A DNA stretch of 64,000 nucleotides from Desulfatitalea sp. BRH_c12 (GTDB lineage Bacteria > Desulfobacterota > Desulfobacteria > Desulfobacterales > Desulfosarcinaceae). The first letter of the stretch is position 1; each line of letters begins with the position of its first letter. Below the pieces are notes generated by a model. The model saw nothing but the letters and a program-made list of their open reading frames with translations. It was not told the DNA's origin and made no database searches. Made by a program: the position numbers and the translations under genes. Of the stretch, positions 56,601 to 64,000 are shown one piece after another. Location: NCBI GenBank assembly GCA_000961655.1, contig LADR01000045.1, positions 124,001 through 188,000 of the forward strand. Direction: 5' to 3'.

Positions 56601-57328
56601 GCATCGGGCAGCAGTTCGCGGCTTCCCGGCCGCAGGGCGGTCTCCCAGGCACTGACGCTGACGTCCGCAAGATCGACACGGGCGCTGCCATTCATGGAAG
56701 CGCTGTCCAGCGCAGCCTGCAGGTAGAAATCCCCGATCCCAGCCGACTGTCCTTCCAGCTCAAGCGCTATCTGCCTCCCATCCGTTTGCAGCATTGCCTC
56801 TATGGCTTGGATTTGAATAAGGGATTGGCCCTCGTAGGCGACCGTCACCTGCCCGTCGTCTATGCTGACGCGCACGTTTTCGGGCAAACGGCGGAGAACC
56901 GATTGGACAACCGCGGGTTCGGTAACGGTGGCCACATCGAACGACGGTGCCGTGGCACCCGATGCCGTCGGCGCCCGCAGTTCGATCATCGGTGCATGAA
57001 CCCGGACGGCACCAACCTGCAGGCGACCGGTAAAGAGCGGCAGAATACCAGGATAGACCGACAAGAGGTCCGCACGCATCTCTGCGCGGCCGGGCAGGGA
57101 CAGCTGTATGCCCTTTAAGGTTATTCCGGGCATGGGCAAAAGATGTGGGCGCAATTCGACGATATGGGTTTGCCCGCCGAGAGTCCGATCGATGTACGCC
57201 GCGACTTTTTCCTTGATCGCCGGGGTGTTTACCATCCATGGCAAAAGAAAATGAAGCGCGGCCACGAGGATCATCAGCGCGGACAACACCCCAAGGCTCC
57301 AGCGGACAATTTTCTTCACCATGGGCAT
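53660..57328 (-). CDS. Large AsmA/YhdP-like membrane-anchored protein
   Basis: A 1222-residue protein with one N-terminal membrane helix (LGVLSALMILVAALHFLLPWM) and a long beta-rich periplasmic stretch. The N-terminus resembles AsmA (NTPAIKEKVAAYIDRTLG, LKGIQLSLPG). The C-terminal part (GEGDIDLLNRRLNLSVLVSPLTTLDSIIRYIPLVGNIL, PVGVRGPLANPRVTPLSPKAVG) is the AsmA_2/YhdP region. Such proteins are thought to shuttle phospholipids between membranes. ATG 57328 or 57322 are possible starts. It is convergent with the sensor kinase. Confidence 0.85.
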   Translation of the reverse strand: MPMVKKIVRWSLGVLSALMILVAALHFLLPWMVNTPAIKEKVAAYIDRTLGGQTHIVELRPHLLPMPGITLKGIQLSLPGRAEMRADLLSVYPGILPLFTGRLQVGAVRVHAPMIELRAPTASGATAPSFDVATVTEPAVVQSVLRRLPENVRVSIDDGQVTVAYEGQSLIQIQAIEAMLQTDGRQIALELEGQSAGIGDFYLQAALDSASMNGSARVDLADVSVSAWETALRPGSRELLPDAVIDLHVTAQVLKWQTVKLAFNGSAPQMTFRGQNDVDGRGLLVEGNLHLSRQALSVTLDRLQATQPQLNANASLTWPWEPTQTAPLQLTVQARDSDVTALRAMLQKLIGGHAGPQTLMRVIQGGTLVHMDLNTAGDSVAALGRMANLHISGAAADAHIVVPEVDLDLTEVSGDWQFSDGVLTARNAVAQLGASRGGNGTLTLGLQKDNRFIDLEVDISADLAQLPPILKKLIKQPAVRGELERITNAQGTADGHLSLSGPFKAMNVTVTARNISLSAAYDRLPFPVALQGDTVTFTRDSIAFNGIAAQMKNSTIEHLKGHIKWHPTRQIAVDNLAARLALDQLYPWLTAFPGLKAALADIDDATGRLTLRQVRLHGLLNRPAQWQFEASGSMQTVTLSSARLPGPLTVVKGRFTLTPEQFSLADARLHLLDGTLEGSATVGSYRSAQPTVRLTAKGIIGARGAGHLQDLLQVPSELRVRAPISVQRLSLSRDAQDETRMEGDFKLPGDLNIATVLSLRPEEVNLRDLTITDRASRAQMTLQHDLGNSIWRFSYNGRLLSATLVKLWRDERMAAGDITGDITGFLDFEHPEKSIVKGQLEGHDIVVPDTLLGTVLIPHIVIEGLEDTLSIQRLAFVLDQQYFLAEGQAFFKGEQARLKMSLSSDDMDLALLKQRFDSIMKARGADAGDRGRPFDLAADIDIHVNRLSYQQFVWEPMHATLTLKEGAAEMTVRKASLCGISTMGSLRWTPETMSIELLPKAENQTLQYAEGCLIGGDSTERIEGTYAIDGRLTTHGTDAEALTRNLQGMVHFDAVDGRVFNAGEVGLFTNLLSFLHVNNLIKRDLPNLSERDYQFNRIRLDLRFQGGRAELQEAQIDSHGLNMVGEGDIDLLNRRLNLSVLVSPLTTLDSIIRYIPLVGNILKGTLVAIPVGVRGPLANPRVTPLSPKAVGQRLLGIMERTLKTPFRLIEPILPSQEERQEQ

Positions 57329-57356
57329 CGTGCATGCGCCTTTGTTGGACGTGCGG

Positions 57357-58655
57357 CTATAACACTTTTAACCAAAGCAGCCGCGCCGGGGCATCCTGGG
57401 TATTCTTCCATTGGGAAGGAATGTCGCGGGCCAGCAGAATCACGTCCCCGGCCTCCACCGTTTGCACCGCGTTCTTGACCGTCATCTCCAGTCGGCCTTC
57501 CAGCAGATAACCGAGCTCCTGCCCTTTGTGCGAGAAGAAGTGACAGGGCAGCTTTTTGCCGGCCGGAATTTCCAGCAGATAAGGCTCGACCCCTGCGGCA
57601 ATATCCAATGGCAGCAATTGGCGGCCCTTGATGCTTTCCTTGGGCAATTGCGGGAAATACACTGCTTTGCCTTTTCCCGGAAAAACGCACGGTTTGCGAT
57701 CATTGCCATTCTTCTGAAAAAAGTAGGCCATATCGACAGACAGGACCTGAGCGATTTTTATCAAAGCGGGCAGCGACGGATAAATCAGATTGCTCTCGAT
57801 TTGCGAAATGGTGCTGGGCGTCACCCCCACCAGACCAGCCAGATCTTTCTGCGACACGCCCTGACGGGTGCGCACCGATTTGAGTCGGCCCCCCAGATCG
57901 ATCTTTTCGGACATGGGGCGGTCGCTATCGAATCCGACCGTCATGCCGTCGGCCCAGAAGAATTCAGGCTTGTCCAGGTTTTCGGGGTGGCGGTTATGGG
58001 CCTTGAGAATGGTCAATGCGCTTTTACCGCGCCGGATACTCAGTTCAACCGCCACCTGGGCGATTTGATTGATATGCGCTTTGAGCCGAGTACTGTGGGC
58101 GCCTTTTTCGATTATCCAGTACGCAATGGTATCCAGCTCGTACAGCCGCGGGCAGGTGCGCGTGTAGAATTTCAGGATGCTCTCTTCACTATCCCACAGA
58201 TCCTGCATGCCGGTCAGGCTTTCAAACACAAAACGCACGTCGCCTTTGAGCCTCTGGTGGATGCCATAGATCGCCTCGGCCACCTTGTCGGGTTTGACCG
58301 GTTCATTGACTTTGACTACCTGATATGGCCACTGGGCGCCGTCTTTCTCATAAAATTTGGAAAAAATCGCCGACCCGTCGCCCTTGCCGTGCGTAAAACA
58401 ATCCACGATGGTCAGCTGCGCATTTTTCGCCAGCGGCCCCAGTTCTTCCAGCAAACTTTTGGGCGATCGGTCGAAGGTAATGTAAATCAGCGGTTTGTCG
58501 TGATCCTGGGATTCGCGGATGAAATTGAGCGTAAATGGAAAGGCCATGCTGCCGGCTTCGTCATACCATATGACGTTATCGCCAATGAGCAATCCATCCA
58601 GACGCTGATCCAGTGCCTTCAATCCGGTCGAGGCACGTTCTTTTGCAGTGAACAT
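57357..58655 (-). CDS. KaiC-like domain fused to XRE DNA-binding and cupin domains
   Basis: A 432-residue fusion. Residues about 8-240 resemble a KaiC/RecA-type NTPase (STGLKALDQRLDGLLIGDNVIW, IYITFDRSPKSLLEEL, VRFVFESLTGMQDLW), but the P-loop reads DEAGSMAFPF and lacks the Walker A lysine. Residues about 254-310 are an XRE helix-turn-helix (GVSQKDLAGLVGVTPSTISQ). Residues about 355-430 are a cupin (CHFFSHKGQELGYLLEGRLE). The HTH-cupin half is a standard regulator form. The degenerate NTPase may sense a ligand or protein. It is 28 bases upstream of the AsmA-like gene. Confidence 0.8.
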   Translation of the reverse strand: MFTAKERASTGLKALDQRLDGLLIGDNVIWYDEAGSMAFPFTLNFIRESQDHDKPLIYITFDRSPKSLLEELGPLAKNAQLTIVDCFTHGKGDGSAIFSKFYEKDGAQWPYQVVKVNEPVKPDKVAEAIYGIHQRLKGDVRFVFESLTGMQDLWDSEESILKFYTRTCPRLYELDTIAYWIIEKGAHSTRLKAHINQIAQVAVELSIRRGKSALTILKAHNRHPENLDKPEFFWADGMTVGFDSDRPMSEKIDLGGRLKSVRTRQGVSQKDLAGLVGVTPSTISQIESNLIYPSLPALIKIAQVLSVDMAYFFQKNGNDRKPCVFPGKGKAVYFPQLPKESIKGRQLLPLDIAAGVEPYLLEIPAGKKLPCHFFSHKGQELGYLLEGRLEMTVKNAVQTVEAGDVILLARDIPSQWKNTQDAPARLLWLKVL

Positions 58656-58751
58656 GGTATCAGGCTTTATCGTTTGAATTCAGTTAAACATAATCAAAGA
58701 AGTGCCGGTTCAAAAACCGCACTGATTGAATCGGGGGATCACCTTAACTTC

Positions 58752-58973
58752 CTAGTGACTTTCCGGCCAGATCTCGTCGTCCAGCACATCGGCGAGGTAG
58801 CAGAAACGGTCCCATTCGAATTGTCGGCCGGATAGGGGACAGCGCAGGGTCACCTTGGTGTCGCTGATGCCGATGACTTCCCAGTCGCCATTGCGTTTGC
58901 CGCCGTTAATACGGATCTTCTGCCCTTTCTCAAATGGAAAGGGTTTGAAAACAGTCACCTTGAATCGTTGCAT
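58752..58973 (-). CDS. Small conserved hypothetical protein (73 aa)
   Basis: Begins MQRFKVTVFKPFPFEKGQKI with a GGAAGG site. The remainder (GGKRNGDWEVIGISDTKVTLRCPLSGRQFEWDRFCY) looks like a small beta-barrel. It is soluble with no membrane segment. The family is not recognised. It is upstream of the KaiC-like regulator on the same strand by about 96 bases. Confidence 0.75.
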   Translation of the reverse strand: MQRFKVTVFKPFPFEKGQKIRINGGKRNGDWEVIGISDTKVTLRCPLSGRQFEWDRFCYLADVLDDEIWPESH

Positions 58974-59061
58974 GGCGCACCTTCCCTTCACTGACCGATC
59001 TTGGGTTCACCCTCCGTTCTCTTCCTTCAAGATACACGCTTTTGCGTGCATGTCTAACACC

Positions 59062-60354
59062 CTACATCCAAATCCGCAATAACAGGAAGTACAGGACTGC
59101 CGCGCTCACCAGAGCAGCGAGGGGGATACCCATGAGCCTGTAAACCGGCAGCAAGGTGGTTTTAAAATACGCATTGGATAACAACAGGCACAAATGCAAG
59201 GGCGACACCAGCACGCCGACAAACCCGCTGGTCAGGGCCAACATCAGGTAGGGCAGCAGCAGGTTTTCTTCCCCGAAGGCGTGAATCAGGGAGATCAGGA
59301 TGGGAAAAGTGGTCCCCACGAAAGCAATGGTAATGCCCACAACACTGCCGACCAGAAAAGGGAGCAACATAACGATGGGCATCAAAGGAATATGCCAGCG
59401 AAGCATCTCCCGGCTCACCAGGTCCACCGCGCGGCTATCTTCCAGAACGCCCTGGAACATCAGAATGGCGGCGATCATGTAAACCATCCGGATCAGCGCC
59501 GGATTTTTGAGAATAGCCCAGCGGGTGCGCCAAGCCATGCCGTTGGTGTGCCACACCCAGACGATCGCTATCAGCAAGGCGGCAATCAGCCCGGCCTCCT
59601 TGGCAATGTTTTGGACAATCGTCAGGCGTGCGGCCGAGAGCAGCAGTCCGAAGATCAACCCGAAACCGATCACAGCGGCAATCGGTGCCATTTCCTTGGC
59701 GAACGGGGCCAGGGGTTTGCGTACGACGACTGCTTCTCCGACGCTTTCGACCACGCCGCGCAAGGGCCAGTACCCGATGGCCAGGGCTACCGCTGTCATC
59801 GGTGCGAAAAGGATCACCAGGCGCCACAGATCAATGTGGGCCAGGGCCGTGGTCAACAGAATGCCCGGATACAGCGGCCACCAGTATTCCCAGATATGGC
59901 GAAACCAATAATTGATGTAACTCAGTTGCGAAACTGTCAGGCTGTGATCGCGCCCCAGGTTTTTAACCATGGGCGCGGAAAAGATGGCGCCGCCCGGCAT
60001 GGGCAGCAGGCCGATCAGGGCCGGAAAAATCACCAGGCTCACTTTTGGTCGGCGGATCAGACCTCGGAAGGCATCCAGGAGGCGCACCATCTGACCCGAT
60101 TTTTCCAGGGAATGGCTGAATACGAGGATCAGCGAGACCACGGCCGCTAAGCTAAGGGTTTTGGGATGCATCAGAGATGAAGCGATAGAACCGGCAATGC
60201 CCGGTGGCGACATGCCGAAAACCAGGCCCAGCGCCACCGCACCGGCCAGAAAAGCATTGCCGAGAGACAATTTCTTGTGGATGGCCAGCAGCACCAGGAT
60301 AAAGATCAGCAAGATGCGCACGATGGCCGGTATATTGTCGATCCAATCGATCAC
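59062..60354 (-). CDS. DUF401-family membrane permease
   Basis: A 430-residue membrane protein with about 11 helices. The block LLPMPGGAIFSAPMV and the following NYWFRHIWEYWWPLYPGILL are diagnostic of DUF401 (TIGR00529). The family resembles ArsB/NhaD-like ion transporters and GntP-like permeases; the substrate is unknown. A GTG at 60354 with GAGGGCGA before it fits the family N-terminus; an upstream in-frame ATG at 60408 lacks a site. It follows prmA on the same strand. Confidence 0.85.
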   Translation of the reverse strand: MIDWIDNIPAIVRILLIFILVLLAIHKKLSLGNAFLAGAVALGLVFGMSPPGIAGSIASSLMHPKTLSLAAVVSLILVFSHSLEKSGQMVRLLDAFRGLIRRPKVSLVIFPALIGLLPMPGGAIFSAPMVKNLGRDHSLTVSQLSYINYWFRHIWEYWWPLYPGILLTTALAHIDLWRLVILFAPMTAVALAIGYWPLRGVVESVGEAVVVRKPLAPFAKEMAPIAAVIGFGLIFGLLLSAARLTIVQNIAKEAGLIAALLIAIVWVWHTNGMAWRTRWAILKNPALIRMVYMIAAILMFQGVLEDSRAVDLVSREMLRWHIPLMPIVMLLPFLVGSVVGITIAFVGTTFPILISLIHAFGEENLLLPYLMLALTSGFVGVLVSPLHLCLLLSNAYFKTTLLPVYRLMGIPLAALVSAAVLYFLLLRIWM

Positions 60355-60444
60355 GGGGTCGCCCTCTTTTCCTGGCTGAATGCCACCGCTGAATGAGCTT
60401 GAGATCATCCCGGGCGGCGGTGCGCGTCACCACGGGGACACCCT

Positions 60445-61365
60445 TTATTGCAACCGTCCGGCTGCCGCGACCCACTCCCCACGGTCCAGCACATCCAGAA
60501 TGCTGAATCCGCGCAGCGCCATCTTGCGAAGGATCTTGTCGCGGTAGGCCTGGATGATGCCGGAGCAGATAAATACCCCGCCCGGGGCGAGTACGGTGGT
60601 CACCTGGTCGAGCAGATCGATAATGACATCGGCCAGGATATTGGCCACCACGATATCGAATTGGCGCGACACCCCTTGAGTCAGCTCAGCGCAGCTCAGC
60701 GTGAACTGTTCCGGGGCGATTTGGTTCTGAAGCAGATTGGCACGGGCGACACCGACCGCCACGGGGTCCAGATCCACGCCCGTCAGCTGACCGGCGCCCA
60801 GCTTGGCGGCGGCGATCAGCAAAATACCCGAACCGGTGCCCACATCGAGCACCGCGTGCCCCGGCTGCACATAGGTTTCCAACAAGCGGACACATAAAGC
60901 GGTTGTGGGATGGGTCCCTGTGCCGAAGGCCATACCCGGGTCGATTTCAATCACCTGCTGATGCGGTTGGGCGGTGTATTCGCGCCAGGTTGGTTTGACG
61001 ACCAGGCGCTCTGTAATCTCTTCCGGGTAAAAGAAGGCTTTCCATGACTCGGCCCAATCCTCCTCATCGATGCTGTGGTAGCCTACCGTGTATTGGAAAG
61101 CGTGTTGGGCCGACAGATCGGCCAAGCTTTTCTCGAAATCCCGGCAGCGGCTTTCGAGGCGCTCGTCCGCGGGCAGATAGCCGGTAACCGCTGGTTGGGC
61201 CGGCCGGGCGACGGCATCCGAACCCCATCCTTCAGAGGGTTCCAGATGAGGATCATCGACCACCACGCCATTGGTTCCCAGGTTTTGAAAAAGATCGCCG
61301 ATCAATTCAGCAATCAGATCTTCATCATCACTGGCAAAGGTCACTTTGACTTCTATCCACTGCAC
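60445..61365 (-). CDS. prmA: Ribosomal protein L11 methyltransferase
   Basis: A 306-residue SAM methyltransferase. The PrmA blocks are QVIEIDPGMAFGTGTHPTTALC, VLDVGTGSGILLIAAAKLGA (motif I), GVDLDPVAVGVARAN, and VVANILADVIIDL. The N-terminal domain is the substrate-recognition part, QWIEVKVTFA. GTG 61365 is chosen as start since no ATG matches the family N-terminus; a TTG two codons earlier is possible. An R1 repeat lies 44 bases upstream, between it and mgtE. Confidence 0.93.
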   Translation of the reverse strand: MQWIEVKVTFASDDEDLIAELIGDLFQNLGTNGVVVDDPHLEPSEGWGSDAVARPAQPAVTGYLPADERLESRCRDFEKSLADLSAQHAFQYTVGYHSIDEEDWAESWKAFFYPEEITERLVVKPTWREYTAQPHQQVIEIDPGMAFGTGTHPTTALCVRLLETYVQPGHAVLDVGTGSGILLIAAAKLGAGQLTGVDLDPVAVGVARANLLQNQIAPEQFTLSCAELTQGVSRQFDIVVANILADVIIDLLDQVTTVLAPGGVFICSGIIQAYRDKILRKMALRGFSILDVLDRGEWVAAAGRLQ

Positions 61366-61408
61366 AGGCAAAATCCTAACCGGCTTCCCGGAATGGAGGG
61401 TTTTAATT

Positions 61409-61510
61409 CAACTTTCGGGTTCCAAACGCCGGTGGTCCGGGCGGGTGGTCCGCGGCACACGCCGGACCACCCGCCCGGATCACCTCACTACGTACCAATT
61501 CCGAAAGTTG
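61409..61510. repeat. R1 repeat, compact 102-base copy between mgtE and prmA
   Basis: CAACTTTCGGGTTCCAAACG at the left and CGTACCAATTCCGAAAGTTG at the right are inverted. The centre GGTGGTCCGGGCGGGTGGTC has its partner GGACCACCCGCCCGGATCAC. The right edge is four bases from the mgtE stop codon. Confidence 0.85.
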
Positions 61511-61514
61511 CGTT

Positions 61515-62870
61515 TTAAAAAAACTTCATCAACAAGAAGGCGATCTGAAAATAAATGGCAATACCGATCGCGTCCATGATCGTGGCAATAAACGGACCGG
61601 CCGTCAAAGCCGGATCGAGCTTGATCTTTTTCAACACCAGGGGCATGAGGGCGCCAACCAGATTAGCGGTCAACAGCGTTGCCACCAGTGCGATAGCCAC
61701 AATGCAAGCCAGCATGATGTCGCGGTCCTGCAGGAACACCCTGAAATAGGCCATAACGCCTAAGGCGCCGCCCAGCAGGAGTCCCATCACCAACTCCCGG
61801 CGAAATAGGCGTCCCAGATCGCCTATGGCGATTTCCCCCAGGGCCATGCCGCGCACGACCATGGTGGCCGATTGGGTGCCGGCGTTGCCGCAGGTTCCCA
61901 TGACCATGGGAATAAAAAAGGCCAATGCCATCATCTTGTTGAGGACGGCCGCATTCATCTCCATGATCGTCGTGGAGATGAGCGATGTAAACAGCAAAAC
62001 GGCCAGCCAGATGAAACGGCTCCAGAACAGTCGCGGCAGCGGTCGCTTGAAGTACTCTTCATCGAAGGGCAGTACCGCCGAAATGCGTTGGAAGTCTTCG
62101 GTGCTTTCGGCCTCGATGATGTCGATGACGTCATCTACGGTGATGATGCCCAGCAGGCGGGTGTCTTTGTCCACAACCGGTACGGCCAACAGATCGTACT
62201 TGGAAAAAACGGCCGCCACCTCCTCGATGTCCATTTCATGGGGCACCCGGATGAGGTTGGTTTCCATAATGGCTTCCAGTTTCGCGCTGGGTTTGGACAT
62301 GATCAGGTCGCGCAAGGAAATGATTCCGAGCAACTGGCGCTGCACATCGGTGATGTAAATATAATAAATGGTTTCTTTGTTGGGCGCCTGCAGCCGCAGC
62401 TTTTCCAAGGCCTCGGCGACCGAAAGATATTTCGGCAGCATCGCATATTCTGTGGTCATCACGGCACCGGCCGTGCCCTCCTCGTAATGCCACAGTTTGC
62501 GGATAGCGTTGCGTTCGGCCTGGGCGATCAAGGGCATGATGGTCTCGCGCACATCGGCATCCACCGCCTTGAGCAAGTCCACGCGATCGTCCGGTTCCAT
62601 GTTTTCCAAAAAACGCAGCATGGTTTGCGACTTGCCTTCTTCCAGGCACTCCTGCTGCATCTCCATGGAAAGCTGTGCAAATGCTTCAATCGCTTTGTGG
62701 TTGCCCACTTGGTTAAGTATTTCAACCATCTGGGCGGGCTCCGCACTGCTCTCCTCCAAAGCCTCGGCGATATCCGAAGGGTGCAGATTGCGAAGAGCGG
62801 CGATTTCTTGGCTGCGCGCCTGCGGATCACTGGCGTTCAGAAGATGACTGATATCGAGCGCGAGGGTCAT
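61515..62870 (-). CDS. mgtE: Magnesium transporter MgtE
   Basis: A 451-residue Mg2+ channel. The N-terminal superhelical domain (LHPSDIAEALEESS) precedes two CBS domains (GAVMTTEYAMLPKYLSVAEAL and LIRVPHEMDIEEVAAVFSKYDLLAVPVVD) and five C-terminal helices including VMGTCGNAGTQSATMVVRGMALGEI, the pore block. This is the standard MgtE order. AGGAGG precedes the ATG. No M-box riboswitch is recognised upstream. Confidence 0.95.
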   Translation of the reverse strand: MTLALDISHLLNASDPQARSQEIAALRNLHPSDIAEALEESSAEPAQMVEILNQVGNHKAIEAFAQLSMEMQQECLEEGKSQTMLRFLENMEPDDRVDLLKAVDADVRETIMPLIAQAERNAIRKLWHYEEGTAGAVMTTEYAMLPKYLSVAEALEKLRLQAPNKETIYYIYITDVQRQLLGIISLRDLIMSKPSAKLEAIMETNLIRVPHEMDIEEVAAVFSKYDLLAVPVVDKDTRLLGIITVDDVIDIIEAESTEDFQRISAVLPFDEEYFKRPLPRLFWSRFIWLAVLLFTSLISTTIMEMNAAVLNKMMALAFFIPMVMGTCGNAGTQSATMVVRGMALGEIAIGDLGRLFRRELVMGLLLGGALGVMAYFRVFLQDRDIMLACIVAIALVATLLTANLVGALMPLVLKKIKLDPALTAGPFIATIMDAIGIAIYFQIAFLLMKFF

Positions 62871-63417
62871 AAAGCGCCTCCTGATGACGTCTAGCCCGGC
62901 CGTGGCCGACGGACGTTCAGGAGTGCCTGTCAGATCGAGCGCATGGATGCACTCGCGGAAGGGACGTTCCTTTGTCGGGGCCGAACGGCACTGGACCGGA
63001 ATAATTTTTTCCGACTAGGGGGTTGCGTTTCGCAACTACCACCAGAGTCCTTTTCGTCCATTGGGTTCCTCTTCGGATGTACGGCAAACAAAAATGCCGG
63101 ATCAGCCGGCACCACTGCTAAACTAAAGAACGCTAATGCAACGGCCATAAAAAATCAAGCACATAATTGGTTAGCTACGGGTAACCGCATTTGGATTACA
63201 TGGATGGTGCGAGAACGCGCCCAACGATCACCCGAAGGGCGACGCAGTTATATTTTTCTGGAATAGATCGTGCTTTTTGGGGACAACAAAAGGCGATAGG
63301 CCCCTGTTGGATGGGCGCCCGGAAAGGACGCCCATCGGGATAGTGTGCGCGGCGCCACAGCAGTGACATCACGCGTTTCTTATTTCTTAGGACCTCTCAG
63401 GCTTTGAAGGCCGCCAA
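62871..63417. other. mgtE upstream region with stem-loops
   Basis: This 547-base gap carries small stem-loops (GTTGCG/CGCAAC at 63022-63036; TGCCGG/CCGGCA at about 63094-63110; GATGGGCG/CGCCCATC at 63310-63336) and a short ORF described separately. No recognised riboswitch or gene. Confidence 0.5.
62930..63061 (-). CDS. Possible short leader ORF upstream of mgtE (43 aa)
   Basis: MDEKDSGGSCETQPPSRKKL and a basic tail, preceded by GAGGAA. The product is Ser/Arg-rich with no known family. It could be a translated leader controlling mgtE or a chance frame. Confidence 0.3.
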   Translation of the reverse strand: MDEKDSGGSCETQPPSRKKLFRSSAVRPRQRNVPSASASMRSI

Positions 63418-63825
63418 TCAGTCATCGTAGGCGAATGCCGGCGTCTGTTTAAGTGTGAAGCCTTTATAGCGGAAATCGCCGATATCCTTTTCCATCTTTT
63501 TCTTTGCGATATCTTCGGTTTTGAAGGCCACGCGCGCGCTACAGGTCAAATCGGCCCAATTCACCTGCATTTTCTTTTCCAAATAGTTCTGAAAAGCGGC
63601 TTCCATCTTGAGTTGAAGGGCTGTCTCCGCAACGTACTCTTCCTCATTATAGCTTTTCCCCTTGAAATTCTGGGTGAAAATGGGGCTATGATAGACGACT
63701 TTGTCGCGATAGGAATAGGCGATGATATAGTTGTAGCCAACCTCCTTGGCCCAGCACAGCGTCGCCGACCCTATTGTCATCCCAAAGACCATAACGAACA
63801 GCAATGATGTCGTTCGGAATTTCAT
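63418..63825 (-). CDS. Small secreted hypothetical protein
   Basis: A 135-residue protein with a clear signal peptide (MKFRTTSLLFVMVFGMTIGS, cleavage after CWA). The mature part has charged and aromatic residues (GYNYIIAYSYRDKVVYHSP) and one Cys. The family is not recognised. AGGAGGG precedes the ATG at 63825. It is likely periplasmic. Confidence 0.8.
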   Translation of the reverse strand: MKFRTTSLLFVMVFGMTIGSATLCWAKEVGYNYIIAYSYRDKVVYHSPIFTQNFKGKSYNEEEYVAETALQLKMEAAFQNYLEKKMQVNWADLTCSARVAFKTEDIAKKKMEKDIGDFRYKGFTLKQTPAFAYDD

Positions 63826-64000
63826 ATACCCTCCTGCTTCATGTCTGTTGTACGTGTTAACGCATCCTTCATCGACTTGCCCCTTGGCGCACGCAATGCA
63901 TTGAAAAAGCGTTCCCATGCTGACATCACCCCACAGGGCCCGATGTGCTCGTGAGATGCGCTTCTTCACCCCACGACAATCCATTTTACCGAACAGGTGC

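Noticed and set aside
55208-57118. Long plus-strand frame of 636 codons within the AsmA-like gene
   Set aside because: Antisense to a well-supported 1222-residue protein, with composition typical of a high-GC shadow frame.
58690-58745. GGTTCAAAAACC-like sequence suggestive of a tRNA arm
   Set aside because: No acceptor stem, D arm or anticodon arm could be built around it.
62871-63200. Possible M-box magnesium riboswitch before mgtE
   Set aside because: The conserved M-box segments are absent; only small unrelated stem-loops were found.

Overview
This is roughly 57% GC bacterial chromosome whose gene content points to an anaerobic member of the Desulfobacterota (Desulfosarcina/Desulfococcus-like). 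The indicators are an N-type ATP synthase operon, a HdrC-like iron-sulfur protein, 2-hydroxyacyl-CoA dehydratase / class I benzoyl-CoA reductase type subunits with an ASKHA activator, several acyl-CoA ligases and dehydrogenases, and DUF401 and RseC family proteins. The taxonomic placement is an inference from gene families; there is no rRNA gene in the window. I found no tRNA gene, CRISPR array, phage gene or intact insertion sequence.

Layout. 1-3.8 kb: minus-strand N-ATPase operon (beta, epsilon, AtpQ, AtpR, a, c, and b running off the left edge). 4.1-9 kb: glnS, a CPA2-type K+/H+ antiporter and an MFS exporter, coupled by start/stop overlaps. 9-13 kb: a tiny HEAT-like gene, endonuclease IV, a cold shock protein and a NERD protein. 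13-18 kb: an orphan, apparently truncated HdrC, a HAD hydrolase, a DMT exporter, then engB-era-ATP-grasp. 18-25 kb: HNH nuclease, hybrid sensor kinase, PlsB-like acyltransferase, methyltransferase, Asp/Glu racemase, cytidylate-kinase-like protein, CheR. 25-32 kb: pseudouridine synthase, a fused RsmG-TrmH methyltransferase, and a copA-ldh-rseC operon. 32-35 kb: Spy-like metal-stress protein, EcsC protein, alpha/beta hydrolase.

34.8-47 kb is the most distinctive accessory region. A minus-strand unit (acyl-CoA ligase, two dehydratase/BCR-like subunits, one ATPase activator) faces a plus-strand unit (second acyl-CoA ligase, AidB-like acyl-CoA dehydrogenase, TetR regulator) across a short promoter region holding two palindromes. 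A second TetR gene and a thiamine-diphosphate lyase resembling eukaryotic ILVBL/HACL2 follow. Together they look like a regulated route that activates a carboxylic acid to its CoA ester and then performs radical dehydration or reduction, with possible one-carbon cleavage of a 2-hydroxyacyl-CoA. The substrate cannot be read from the sequence.

47-64 kb: DUF190-CBS protein with the fluoride channel crcB and ridA; a receiver protein; a CbrA-like SLC5 transporter/histidine kinase with a small membrane partner; a giant AsmA-like protein; a KaiC-like/XRE/cupin fusion regulator; DUF401 permease; prmA; mgtE; and a small secreted protein.

The intergenic spaces carry several families of short inverted-repeat elements (called R1 to R4 here). 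R1 copies sit directly at the 3' ends of several genes. R3 has 19-bp perfect terminal inverted repeats. R2 has terminal repeats that differ between copies yet stay complementary.
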